A stretch of 64,000 bases of DNA from Actinomyces qiguomingii (GTDB lineage Bacteria; Actinomycetota; Actinomycetes; Actinomycetales; Actinomycetaceae): assembly GCF_004102025.1 (NCBI RefSeq), contig NZ_CP025228.1, forward strand, positions 2,542,001 through 2,606,000. The letters are read 5' to 3'. Below are positions 43,295-51,579 of this stretch, piece after piece. The position numbers and the translations under genes are program-made. The first letter of the stretch is position 1; each line of letters opens with the position of its first letter. The notes under the pieces are model-generated. The model was not told the DNA's origin and made no database searches. It worked only from the letters and a program-made list of their open reading frames with translations.

Positions 43295-44223
43295 ATGACC
43301 AGTCCCTCTTGTTCGATCTGCCGGGCCCCAGGGCCAGGCGCCGTGAGCGCATCGGCAACGTGACCGGCATCGTCGTGCTGGCGGCCCTGGGCGTATGGCT
43401 GATCGCCGCCCTGGCGGCCAAGGACCAGTTCACAGCCGCTCGCTGGGCGCCCTTTCTGACTGCCTCGGCCTGGGGCGACTATCTGCTGCCCGGCCTGTGG
43501 GCGACGCTTCGCGCTGCCGCCGTGGCTCTTGTGGCAGCCTTCGTATTCGGCGTCGTCTTCGGGCTGGGGCGACTGGCCGATGCCCGCCCGGTGCGCTGGG
43601 TGAGTACAGTGGTGGTGGAGTTCTTCCGGGCCGTACCGGTCCTAGTGCTCATGCTGTTCTTCTACTTCATGTTCTCCCAGGTCCCCTTCGTCCCCTCCAC
43701 TTCGGCGGCCTTCTGGGGCGTGGTCACGGCCTTGACCCTGTACAACGGCTCGGTTGTGGCCGAGCTGGTCCGCTCCGGAATCCACTCCCTGCCCTCCGGG
43801 CAGCGTGAGGCGGCCCTGGCGATCGGGCTCACCCCGTCCCGCTCGCGCCGCCTTATCGAGTTGCCGCAGGCGCTGGTGGCGATGATGCCGGCCATGATCA
43901 GTCAGCTGATCGTGGCACTGAAGGACACGGCCTTGGGCTACATCATCACCTATTCCGAGCTGCTGGCTGCCGGCAGCCTTCTGGGCAGCGCCAAGGCGAA
44001 TCTGATCCCCGCCCTAATGGTGACGGCCGCCATCTTCGTGGTGCTCAACTTCGGCATGTCCTGGGCGGCGCAGCGTCTGGCCGACCGGCTCAGCCGTCGC
44101 ACCAGCGAGCAGATGAGCACATTTACCGGCATCGCGACCGCGGCGGATGTCGCTGATATTCCCGCCCCCGCCGGACCGGTGCCACCGGATCCTGGGCGCT
44201 CCGGTCGAAGACGGCGCCGCTGA
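43291..44223 (+). CDS. gluD: glutamate ABC transporter permease
   Basis: A 310-residue partner permease. Helices occur near residues 25-45 and through 65-270. The EAA loop is VAELVRSGIHSLPSGQREAA with LIELPQALVAMMPAMI. The final ~45 residues are hydrophilic and end in a run of Arg, an extension beyond the usual permease. ATG 43291 overlaps gluC; the frame is open much further upstream but that part is the shadow of gluC. The gene converges on ndh with only 6 bp between stops. Confidence 0.93.
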   Translation: MNDQSLLFDLPGPRARRRERIGNVTGIVVLAALGVWLIAALAAKDQFTAARWAPFLTASAWGDYLLPGLWATLRAAAVALVAAFVFGVVFGLGRLADARPVRWVSTVVVEFFRAVPVLVLMLFFYFMFSQVPFVPSTSAAFWGVVTALTLYNGSVVAELVRSGIHSLPSGQREAALAIGLTPSRSRRLIELPQALVAMMPAMISQLIVALKDTALGYIITYSELLAAGSLLGSAKANLIPALMVTAAIFVVLNFGMSWAAQRLADRLSRRTSEQMSTFTGIATAADVADIPAPAGPVPPDPGRSGRRRRR

Positions 44224-44229
44224 TACCCG

Positions 44230-45768
44230 CTACTGTCCTGCCGCTGTTGTCGCCTGGGATTCCTGCTCCGCGCGCCTGCGGGCCAGCCGGGCGTCGTGCT
44301 CCGCGGCAGCGGCGAAGGCGGCACCGGGTGCGGCCACTGAGCCGAAGCTGGCCAGATCGCGGCGGAAAACGACGGCGGCCAGCCAGTCCATCATGATGCG
44401 CACCTTCCGGTTCAATGTGGGCATGGCGTACACGTGGTAGCCGCGGTGTGCGGTCCAGGCCAGGAAGCCGCGCAGGTTGTGTCCCATGATGCGGGCCACC
44501 CCCTTGCCGATGCCGAGAGAGGCCACGGTGCCCAGATTTTCGTGCCGGTAGGCGGTCAGGTCCGCCTGACCCTCGGCGCCCGCCGTGAGCGCGGCGACCA
44601 GGTTCTCGGCCAGCACCCTCGCCTGGCGGACGGCGTGTTGAGCGGTGGGGGCGCAGGTGGCGCCAGGTTCTGCGCTGGTAAGGTCCGGGACGGCCGCACA
44701 GTCCCCGGCCGCCCAGGCGCCATCTACGACGACGCCGTCGCGGGCAACCTGCAGCGTCGGCAGCGTGGTGACCCGGCCCCGCCCCTCGATGGGCAGATCC
44801 GAGTCGGCGAGTACCGGTGCCGCTTTGACGCCGGCGGTCCACACGATGGTGTCGGCGTCGAATTCTGTGCCGTCGGACAGGACCACATGCCCGTCCACGC
44901 AGGAGCTCAGGAAGGTGGACAGGCGCACGTCGATGTCGCGCTCGCGCAGCTGCTGCAACCCGTAGCCGGACAGTTCCTCGGTCAGCTCCGGCAGGATGCG
45001 GCGGGTGCCCTCCACCAGCACGAAGTGCACGTCGTCCTGTTCGATGCTGGGGATCTTGGCGACGGCGGCCCGGGCCATGTCCTCCAGCTCGGCGATCGCC
45101 TCCACGCCGGCGAAGCCGCCGCCCACGAATACGAAAGTGAGCAGGCGTCGACGGCGGTCGTGGTCCCAGGTGGAGGCGGCCTCCTCAATATGAGACAGCA
45201 CCCGGTTGCGCAGGGCGAGGGCCTCCTCGACCTGTTTGAAGCCGAGGGCCTGCTCGGCCAGGCCGGGAATGGGCAGGGTGCGAGCCTCGGCGCCCAGGGC
45301 CAGCACCAGGTGGTCATAGGTCAGTGGGTAGGGCTCTGGAACCACAAGCGTGGATTCGGGGGTCGGTGGTGTAATGGTGATGGTGTGGCGGGTGTGGTCA
45401 ATGGCGGCGACCGAGCCGGTGAGAATGGTGATCCCATCCAGGCCGCGCCGGTGGGAGGCGACCACGTGCCGCGGCTGAATGGATCCGGCGGCTACCTCCG
45501 GCAGGAAGGGCTGGTAGGTCATGTACGGGCGCGGATCGACGACGGCGATCTCAATCTCATCGGTGTTGAGGCGCTTGCGCAGCTCCCGGGCGGCGGTGAA
45601 GCCGACGTAGCCGCCGCCGGCGATGATTACGCGTGGCGGGCGGTGGCCTCCCCGGCCGACGGCGACTGCAGGCACATGCGCACGCCGGGGGCGGATGGTC
45701 AAGGTGAGCGCGGCGCCCGTGGCGGCGAGGCCGACGGCGCCGAGGGCGATGGCAACAGAACCTCTCAT
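44230..45768 (-). CDS. ndh: type II NADH dehydrogenase (NDH-2)
   Basis: A 512-residue flavoprotein oxidising NADH and reducing quinone without pumping protons. The FAD-binding motif is VIIAGGGYVGFTAARELRK near residue 48, the NAD-binding motif is FVFVGGGFAGVEAIAELED, and IVWTAGVKAAP and WAAGDCAAVPD are family hallmarks. A hydrophobic N-terminal helix (VAIALGAVGLAATGAALTLT) precedes the Rossmann fold, which is unusual because NDH-2 is usually held by C-terminal amphipathic helices. The Gly-rich FAD motif reads GGGYVG rather than GGGFGG. The gene is divergent from a lipoprotein gene. Confidence 0.92.
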   Translation of the reverse strand: MRGSVAIALGAVGLAATGAALTLTIRPRRAHVPAVAVGRGGHRPPRVIIAGGGYVGFTAARELRKRLNTDEIEIAVVDPRPYMTYQPFLPEVAAGSIQPRHVVASHRRGLDGITILTGSVAAIDHTRHTITITPPTPESTLVVPEPYPLTYDHLVLALGAEARTLPIPGLAEQALGFKQVEEALALRNRVLSHIEEAASTWDHDRRRRLLTFVFVGGGFAGVEAIAELEDMARAAVAKIPSIEQDDVHFVLVEGTRRILPELTEELSGYGLQQLRERDIDVRLSTFLSSCVDGHVVLSDGTEFDADTIVWTAGVKAAPVLADSDLPIEGRGRVTTLPTLQVARDGVVVDGAWAAGDCAAVPDLTSAEPGATCAPTAQHAVRQARVLAENLVAALTAGAEGQADLTAYRHENLGTVASLGIGKGVARIMGHNLRGFLAWTAHRGYHVYAMPTLNRKVRIMMDWLAAVVFRRDLASFGSVAAPGAAFAAAAEHDARLARRRAEQESQATTAAGQ

Positions 45769-45962
45769 GGTCCAAATGTAAGGGCTGCCTCAGTTAACCA
45801 AGAAGCGCCGGTGCCGTCTCACCCCATGAACCACACCACATATGGCCAACCTTCCACGGAACGAGGCACGGTCCATCTCAAGGATCGCAACGCTCATGCT
45901 GTTGGACAACGATACCGATACGCTTCCAACCTCCCGCTCTCCCCATCGTCAGAAAGGTAGAA

Positions 45963-47255
45963 ATGAGGTTCCGTACCCTTCTCCGGCCAAGCGCGACACT
46001 TCTCGCTGTAACCGTCGTGGCTGCCGCGGCAGCATGCTCCTCCCCCACGGCGACGGAGGCCGACTCCTCCGCGGCCGCCACGCCGAGCCGCACTACCTAC
46101 GGCACACAGACCCCGCTGGCAGACCAGAACCTAGCGGCGTCGGGATTAACCGCCACCACACTCAGCTTCAAGGCCGAACCGGACACGGTCTGCGCGGACG
46201 AGGCAGGCGTCACCTACATCGAGCCGCGTGCGGACGCCTCTGCGGATCTGACGGTCCGGCGCGCTCTGTGGGACGGTACCGAGGTCTGGTCAACCACGGT
46301 GCCGGTGCCCGACGGCGCGGCCGACATGCAGCTGAGGTTGAGCGTGGACCCGGCGATCGGCGTCGTCTCGGTGTGGTTCCGGGGCTCCACCGAGAGGAAT
46401 GATGATGGAGCCATACTCCTGCAGAAGACCCATGCCATGGCCGGCCGGGTCACCTGGCTGCAGGTGGAGACCGGCGAGGCCGTCTCCGCGGATCTGATGA
46501 CCAGCGCCGCCGATCTGGCGGGAGTGTCCGTGCGCACGAATGAGGACTTCGCGGGCGCCATTGTCATGGAGGACGACTCGACTACCTCCGGCGTGCTGTA
46601 TGTCGACGCAGACCTCGCCGTCACCGGTTCCAGCTGGTATGACCTGGTCTCTGCGGACGGCGACTTCCAGCTGAGCGACGTGGCCCAGTGGCGCGGCGCA
46701 CCGCTGTTCACACTAACCAACAAGCAGGACGCCAGCAACAACATCGTGCAGCTCGGCTCCACAGAGCTGCTCACCGCCGACAGTGACAGCATCAGGTACA
46801 TTCCCGGTCCCACGCACCTGGGACTGAAGCATAACGAGGATCTGTGGCTGGTCGATGAGACGGGCGCCGTTACCGAGGTCGACACCAGTACGTGTGAACT
46901 GGGCGATAATCACCTGTATCCGACCATCTCCGACACCGCCCTGTATGCGGGCCTCGCCCGCGTCGCCCTCGATGACAACTCCCTGGAGTGCCTGGCCGAT
47001 CTCGCCCCCACTACCGAAGCCGAGATCGTCGGCGAGTTCTCGGACGGCAACCTTCTGCTCGCCTCCAACCTGTCCGGCGCGGACGTGCGGGGCACCTGGC
47101 TGGTTCCAGCCGACCGTTCCGAAGCCGTCGAGCTGAGAGACAGCCTCGGTCCAGTCGAGGTGCATTCCGACCACATCGTCCAAATCGTCGACGGCTCCGA
47201 GGTCACATTCGTGGACGTCTACGACTACCGTGACCTGCTGATCCCGCAGGAATGA
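45963..47255 (+). CDS. lipoprotein of unknown function
   Basis: A 430-residue lipoprotein with a signal peptide ending in AAAAC near residue 25, then a Ser/Thr/Ala-rich linker. The rest is rich in Asp, Val, Thr and Leu with repeated strand-like blocks such as WSTTVPVPDGAADMQLRL, GSSWYDLVSADGDFQ and DNHLYPTISDTALYAGLARV, suggesting a beta-propeller-like fold (inference). No catalytic motif is seen. AGAAAGG precedes ATG 45963. It lies between divergent ndh and convergent recX and interrupts the usual glu-recX adjacency, so it may be a lineage-specific insertion. Confidence 0.82.
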   Translation: MRFRTLLRPSATLLAVTVVAAAAACSSPTATEADSSAAATPSRTTYGTQTPLADQNLAASGLTATTLSFKAEPDTVCADEAGVTYIEPRADASADLTVRRALWDGTEVWSTTVPVPDGAADMQLRLSVDPAIGVVSVWFRGSTERNDDGAILLQKTHAMAGRVTWLQVETGEAVSADLMTSAADLAGVSVRTNEDFAGAIVMEDDSTTSGVLYVDADLAVTGSSWYDLVSADGDFQLSDVAQWRGAPLFTLTNKQDASNNIVQLGSTELLTADSDSIRYIPGPTHLGLKHNEDLWLVDETGAVTEVDTSTCELGDNHLYPTISDTALYAGLARVALDDNSLECLADLAPTTEAEIVGEFSDGNLLLASNLSGADVRGTWLVPADRSEAVELRDSLGPVEVHSDHIVQIVDGSEVTFVDVYDYRDLLIPQE

Positions 47256-47332
47256 CGCTGAATGCCGGCTATTTGGCCGGCCCTGGTCAGGTGCTGGTGC
47301 ACCCCGGGCCCGGCCGCCGGTACGGCGGTGGC
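47256..47332. terminator. hairpins between convergent lipoprotein gene and recX
   Basis: Two GC-rich inverted repeats (GCCGG-N8-CCGGC at 47272-47289 and CCGCCG-N3-CGGCGG near 47314-47328) fill the short convergent gap. Both lack T-tracts. A bidirectional terminator is the simplest reading. Confidence 0.35.
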
Positions 47333-47893
47333 CTAAGCGCCCCAGTCGGCTGCCGGATCCGTTAGCCAAGCCCCTGCCACGCCACCGGTATCGGAGTCGG
47401 CGTTCTCCTCCGCCAGGGCCTGCTCGACGGCGCGCGCGGCCACGCCGGCGCCGTACCCCTTGCGTCCCAGTGCGGCCAGGGCGCGGCGTCGGCGCACGGC
47501 GGGCTCGAGTCCCCGGCTGGCGGCGAGTCGTTTGCGTGCCAACGCCAGGGCGGCCGCCTCCTCGTCCTCGCCGTCGATCTGAGCCAGGGCGGCACGGATG
47601 TGCCCCTCCCCCACGCCCTTGCGGTGCAGTTCGTCCGCTATGGCACGCCGGGCGGCTCCCTTCTCCGCAAAACGAGTGCGGGCCAGGCGGGCGGCGTAGT
47701 CGGCGTCGTCAATCACCCCGGCCGCCTCAAGCCGGTCCAGAACCTCCTGGGCCACGGCAGGATCGGTCTGCTTGCGCTCCAGCAACTGGGCGAGGGCCGC
47801 GCGCGGGGCCGCCGAGCGGTCAAGGCGCCGCAGGACGATGTCCCTGGCAGCCTCGACCTGCTCGGTGTGTGCGTCAGGATTCAGCCAGGGCAT
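47333..47893 (-). CDS. recX: regulatory protein RecX
   Basis: A 186-residue RecA modulator. It is highly helical with the repeated three-helix RecX pattern: RDIVLRRLDRSAAPRAALAQ, VIDDADYAARLARTRFAEKG, ELHRKGVGEGHIRAAL and RRALAALGRKGYG. RecX binds RecA filaments and limits their activity. The ATG shares one base with the recA stop (TGATG), so it is translationally coupled to recA, as in most actinobacteria. Length is within the normal range. Confidence 0.93.
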   Translation of the reverse strand: MPWLNPDAHTEQVEAARDIVLRRLDRSAAPRAALAQLLERKQTDPAVAQEVLDRLEAAGVIDDADYAARLARTRFAEKGAARRAIADELHRKGVGEGHIRAALAQIDGEDEEAAALALARKRLAASRGLEPAVRRRRALAALGRKGYGAGVAARAVEQALAEENADSDTGGVAGAWLTDPAADWGA

Positions 47894-49086
47894 CAGAAGC
47901 CGCCGGCGTCCTCGCCGAACATGGCATCGGCTTCCTCCACGGCGGCGGTCTTCTTCTTGCGTCCGCCGGCCTTGGACGCGGCGGAGCTCTTAGGCGCGGC
48001 GTCGGCACGGGCCTTGGTCTTCTCCGCCGCAACCTTTTCAGCGGCTTCCTGCTCGGCGCCCTCACGGGCCTGCCGGCCGGGCTCACCGATGCCTAGGGCG
48101 GCCAGAATCTTGTGCTCGATCTCATCGGCCAACTCGGGGTTGTCCTTCAGAAAGGCGCGGGCGTTCTCCTTGCCCTGGCCGAGCTGGTCGGTGCCGTAGG
48201 TGTACCAGGCTCCGGATTTGCGCACGATGCCGTTGTCCACCCCCAGGTCGATGATGCCGCCCTCACGGGAGATGCCACGGCCGTAGAGGATGTCGAATTC
48301 GGCCTGTTTGAAGGGCGGAGCCATCTTGTTCTTGACAATCTTGGCCTTGGTCCGGTTTCCGACCGGCTGGTCGCCGTCCTTAAGGGTCTGGGTGCGGCGC
48401 ACGTCGATGCGTACGGAGGCGTAGAACTTCAGCGCCTTGCCGCCGGTAGTGGTCTCGGGATTGCCGAAGAAGACGCCGATCTTCTCCCGCAGCTGGTTGA
48501 TGAAGATGGCGGTGGTGCCGGTGGAGGAAAGGGCGCCGGTGATCTTACGCAGCGCCTGGCTCATCAGCCGGGCCTGCAGACCGACATGCGAGTCGCCCAT
48601 CTCTCCCTCGATCTCCGCCTTGGGCACGAGGGCGGCAACGGAGTCAATGACGATGATGTCGAGCCCGCCGGAGCGAATCAGCATGTCCGTGATCTCCAGG
48701 GCCTGCTCGCCGGTATCCGGCTGCGACACCAGGAGGTTGTCCGTGTCCACACCAAGGGCCTTGGCGTAAACCGGATCCAGGGCGTGTTCGGCATCAATGA
48801 AGGCAGCGTTGCCGCCGGCCTTCTGGGCGCTGGCCACGGCGTGCAGAGCCACCGTGGTCTTACCGGAGGACTCCGGGCCGTAGATCTCCACGATACGGCC
48901 GCGGGGCAGCCCGCCGATGCCCAGGGCAACGTCGAGTGCGACAGAGCCGGTGGGGATGACGGATACAGGTGGCCTGATGTCATCGCCGAGGCGCATGACA
49001 GAGCCTTTGCCGAAGGACTTGTCGATCTGGGCCAGAGCGGTGGCCAGAGCCTTGGAACGGTCCTGCGTCTGGGTTGCGGTGGGCAT
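47893..49086 (-). CDS. recA: recombinase RecA
   Basis: A 397-residue recombinase and SOS co-protease. Walker A is GPESSGKT at residues 70-77, Walker B is in [12 protein letters not shown], the DNA-binding loop region is [20 protein letters not shown], and loop 2 has [22 protein letters not shown]. The last ~60 residues are Lys/Ala-rich and longer than in E. coli, common in actinobacteria. No intein is present. A LexA-type box lies upstream at 49265-49278. recX follows with a one-base overlap. Confidence 0.98.
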   Translation of the reverse strand: MPTATQTQDRSKALATALAQIDKSFGKGSVMRLGDDIRPPVSVIPTGSVALDVALGIGGLPRGRIVEIYGPESSGKTTVALHAVASAQKAGGNAAFIDAEHALDPVYAKALGVDTDNLLVSQPDTGEQALEITDMLIRSGGLDIIVIDSVAALVPKAEIEGEMGDSHVGLQARLMSQALRKITGALSSTGTTAIFINQLREKIGVFFGNPETTTGGKALKFYASVRIDVRRTQTLKDGDQPVGNRTKAKIVKNKMAPPFKQAEFDILYGRGISREGGIIDLGVDNGIVRKSGAWYTYGTDQLGQGKENARAFLKDNPELADEIEHKILAALGIGEPGRQAREGAEQEAAEKVAAEKTKARADAAPKSSAASKAGGRKKKTAAVEEADAMFGEDAGGF

Positions 49087-49264
49087 TGGTATTCCTCTGT
49101 TCTTGAGCGGCTCGCCGCCGCGGTGGATACGGCTGGTCCTGGTGACGGCGCCCCTCTCCGGGGCCCGCGAACGACGTTATGCCGGACCACTGACATGTTT
49201 CACCGCCCCTTAATCATCCCTGTGGATGCGGGGTGCGCGAACGCCGCCTGTGGAACACAGTAGG

Positions 49265-49278
49265 CGAACACTTGTTCG
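49265..49278. promoter_or_regulatory. LexA-type SOS box
   Basis: CGAACACTTGTTCG fits the actinobacterial SOS box CGAAC-N4-GTTCG exactly, with perfect CGAAC and GTTCG half sites. It is 179 bp upstream of the recA start and 15 bp beyond the 3' end of the DUF3046 gene, so recA is the natural target. Confidence 0.85.
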
Positions 49279-49292
49279 AATGCGAGAAGTGT

Positions 49293-49529
49293 TCACCGCG
49301 TGTCGCGGCGACGTCTGCGCGGGTCGTCGCGCAGTACCCAGCGATCCGCATCGCTGCGATCCGTCTCATCACACAGGGCATTCCAGACCTCCCGCGGTGG
49401 CACGCCATTGTCCAACGCCTGAACTCCGGTGGTTCCAATGCTGGTAAGCACCAGATCCTGTGCCAGCGAGCGGCCATAGGCGGCGCCGAACACCGTGTCG
49501 ACGGCGCGCCAGAACTCCGAGTGCTTCAT
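49293..49529 (-). CDS. DUF3046 family small protein
   Basis: A 78-residue protein beginning MKHSEFWRAVDTVFG, with SLAQDLVLTSIGTTGVQALD and PPREVWNALCDETD, the pattern of the DUF3046 family encoded just upstream of recA in many actinobacteria. Function unknown. ATG 49529 has an AGGAAT upstream on the coding strand; the frame is open further but the family starts at MKHS. The C-terminus is a run of Asp and Arg. Confidence 0.9.
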   Translation of the reverse strand: MKHSEFWRAVDTVFGAAYGRSLAQDLVLTSIGTTGVQALDNGVPPREVWNALCDETDRSDADRWVLRDDPRRRRRDTR

Positions 49530-49667
49530 AGGATTCCTCGTGCTAAGTGACTGACAGATGTGGCACCCGCACCAGGAGCACAACCGTGCCCGGGCGCGAC
49601 CGCCGCAGCGGCCCACGACCGGGCACGGTTGAAGAACGCGAAACAGGCGCGGTATCGACTCTGCGCC

Positions 49668-50123
49668 TCAGCGCAGAGTCAGGCCCTGCTGACGGATGAG
49701 CTCCTCGGGGACCGTGTCCGGCACGGCCACGCCCTCGGCCAATGCGATGCGATCGGATACCTCACGCAGCACCGCCGACAAAGGCGCGTCGAGGGCCTGA
49801 CAGATCGAGGCCAGGAGTTCGGAGGAGGCCTCCTTCTGGCCGCGTTCAACCTCGGAGAGGTAGCCCAAGGAGACACGGGCCTGACTGGAGACCTCGCGCA
49901 GGGTGCGGCCCTGGTGCTGGCGTACGGAGCGCAGCACCTCGCCGATCTCACGGCGCAGAAGGATGTTCTCATGCTTGTTCGTCGTGGATTCCACGACGGC
50001 GCCGTGCCCCGCCGCGGAGGCTTGCCGCATCGGTACGCGGCCCGTCGGGCGCGCGGGACGGGTGGTGCGGGGGTGAGTCACGTTGTTCATCGTGTGGCAC
50101 AACCATTCATCTGGCGGTTTCAT
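49668..50123 (-). CDS. clgR: ClgR-like XRE-family transcriptional regulator
   Basis: A 151-residue regulator with a helix-turn-helix domain near residues 55-115: [40 protein letters not shown] and [20 protein letters not shown]. In actinobacteria ClgR activates clp protease and some DNA-repair genes and is encoded next to cinA/pgsA, as here. The first ~50 residues are not part of the family core. ATG 50123 has GGAGG 5 bp upstream; ATG 50090 or 50030 are alternatives. Confidence 0.88.
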   Translation of the reverse strand: MKPPDEWLCHTMNNVTHPRTTRPARPTGRVPMRQASAAGHGAVVESTTNKHENILLRREIGEVLRSVRQHQGRTLREVSSQARVSLGYLSEVERGQKEASSELLASICQALDAPLSAVLREVSDRIALAEGVAVPDTVPEELIRQQGLTLR

Positions 50124-50254
50124 TCCCGCCTCCGGCGGGTGCTCCCCCGGCGGCGTTGTTCAGATCCTTACTGAGAAGTCTGGAAACAACCTGGGGACCG
50201 CGTCGGTATTGCCCAGGTCGTCCCTCCTGACGGGTTTCGCAGGTCATTTCGACC

Positions 50255-50812
50255 TCACGCGCTACCCGTGCCGAGGCCGGGAGCGGCTTCGAGAAGCGCC
50301 CCGGCCAGCGCCAGCACGGCCGTGGTGGCGCCGTCACGCACCGCCTCACGATCACCGGGAAGGTGCAGTTCCCGGGACAGCGTTCCCCACGGTGAGGTGA
50401 CGGCCACATACACCGTTCCGGCCGCGTGCCCGTCGGCCGCACCGGGGCCCGCCACACCAGTGGTGGCCAGTCCGATATCTGCACCCATGAGCCGGGACAC
50501 GCCGACGGCCATCTGCTTGGCAATCTCGTCGTCGACCGCACCTGTTACCGCCAGTCGCTGCGAGTCCACGCCGAGCACCTCCTCCTTGATCCGGGGGGCG
50601 TAGGCGACAACCCCGCCGAGTACCACCGCGGAGGCCCCCGGCACACTGACCAGTGTGGAGGCGACCTCACCGCCGGTCAGGGACTCGGCGACCGCCAGCG
50701 AGAGTTTTTTCTCCCCCGCCTTGGCCAGCAGGAATCGGGCAGCCTCCACAAGTGTGCTGCTTGCCACCGGGGCATCCGGCCCGGAGGCGGTCTGCTCCAC
50801 CGGCGTGGTCAT
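50255..50812 (-). CDS. cinA: CinA-family nicotinamide-nucleotide amidohydrolase domain protein
   Basis: A 185-residue protein consisting only of the CinA C-terminal domain (PncC type), which deamidates NMN to nicotinate mononucleotide. Signatures are LAVAESLTGGEVASTLVSVPGAS, GGVVAYAPRIKEEVLGV and GLATTGVAGPGAADG. The N-terminal molybdopterin-binding domain of full-length CinA is absent, which is usual in this actinobacterial locus. ATG 50812 overlaps the pgsA stop (ATGA). Confidence 0.92.
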   Translation of the reverse strand: MTTPVEQTASGPDAPVASSTLVEAARFLLAKAGEKKLSLAVAESLTGGEVASTLVSVPGASAVVLGGVVAYAPRIKEEVLGVDSQRLAVTGAVDDEIAKQMAVGVSRLMGADIGLATTGVAGPGAADGHAAGTVYVAVTSPWGTLSRELHLPGDREAVRDGATTAVLALAGALLEAAPGLGTGSA

Positions 50813-51432
50813 GGGATCTGCCTCCTGCGCGCGATGCGATAGGCCTGTATGACGTAGTCCACTCCTGTGACGACGGTTACCACCAGGGCGGCTCCGACGG
50901 CGGCGTAGGCAATGACCATGAACACGGTGGCGAACAACTCCGACAGGAACAGCGGCCAGGGGGTGAGCAGCCCGACGATCCCGACCATCTGCAGCATGGT
51001 TTTGAGCTTGCCGCCGCGGGAGGCCGCCATCACGGCGCGGCGCAGCATAACGAAGCGCAAAGCGGTGATGCCCAGTTCCCGCACAATGATGACGATCGTC
51101 ACCCACCACCACAGGCGGCCGGACACCGACAGCAGTACGAAGGCGGACAGGGTCAGTGCCTTGTCAGCGATGGGGTCGGCGATCTTGCCGAAACTGGTTA
51201 TCAGACCCCGGGAACGGGCCAGCTGCCCGTCCAGTTTGTCGGTTATGGCCGCCACAATGAACACGAGCGTGGCGGCCAGATGCGCCCCTTGACCGTTGTG
51301 GAGCATAAGCCAGATGAAGACTGGGACCAGGATCAGCCGCAGCACCGTCAGGGCATTGGCGATATTGAGCAGCGGGGGCCCGCTCACTGCCCGGGCGTCG
51401 CCCGGCTCGGTGGCTGTGGTGTTCATCGCCAC
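50809..51432 (-). CDS. pgsA: CDP-diacylglycerol--glycerol-3-phosphate 3-phosphatidyltransferase
   Basis: A 207-residue membrane enzyme of phosphatidylglycerol synthesis. The CDP-alcohol phosphotransferase motif D-x2-DG-x2-AR-x8-G-x3-D-x3-D is complete in DKLDGQLARSRGLITSFG and KIADPIADK. About five helices are visible, starting NIANALTVLRLILVPVF. It is co-translated with cinA. A 22-bp repeat array lies in the gap toward ftsK. Confidence 0.94.
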   Translation of the reverse strand: MAMNTTATEPGDARAVSGPPLLNIANALTVLRLILVPVFIWLMLHNGQGAHLAATLVFIVAAITDKLDGQLARSRGLITSFGKIADPIADKALTLSAFVLLSVSGRLWWWVTIVIIVRELGITALRFVMLRRAVMAASRGGKLKTMLQMVGIVGLLTPWPLFLSELFATVFMVIAYAAVGAALVVTVVTGVDYVIQAYRIARRRQIP

Positions 51433-51469
51433 CAGCCTAGATGATTGCGGCCCGGCCTACGCACCACAT

Positions 51470-51551
51470 CGACCGACCTCGGTCGTTACTTCGACCGACC
51501 TCGTGCGTAACTACGACCGACCTCGTGCGTAACTACGACCGACCTCGGCGG
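51470..51551. repeat. 22-bp tandem repeat array, nearly 4 units (inverse orientation)
   Basis: Units start at 51470, 51492, 51514 and 51536 with an exact 22-bp period. They share CGACCGACCTCG, the complement of the core in the arrays at 898 and 38784. The array lies between pgsA and the ftsK stop, both on the minus strand, about 30 bp after ftsK. Confidence 0.88.
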
Positions 51552-51579
51552 TGCAGGCGGCGGATTGCCACCGGTTAAT

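Noticed and set aside
51470..51551. CRISPR array
   Set aside because: The 22-bp units are contiguous, without variable spacers, and no cas genes are present.
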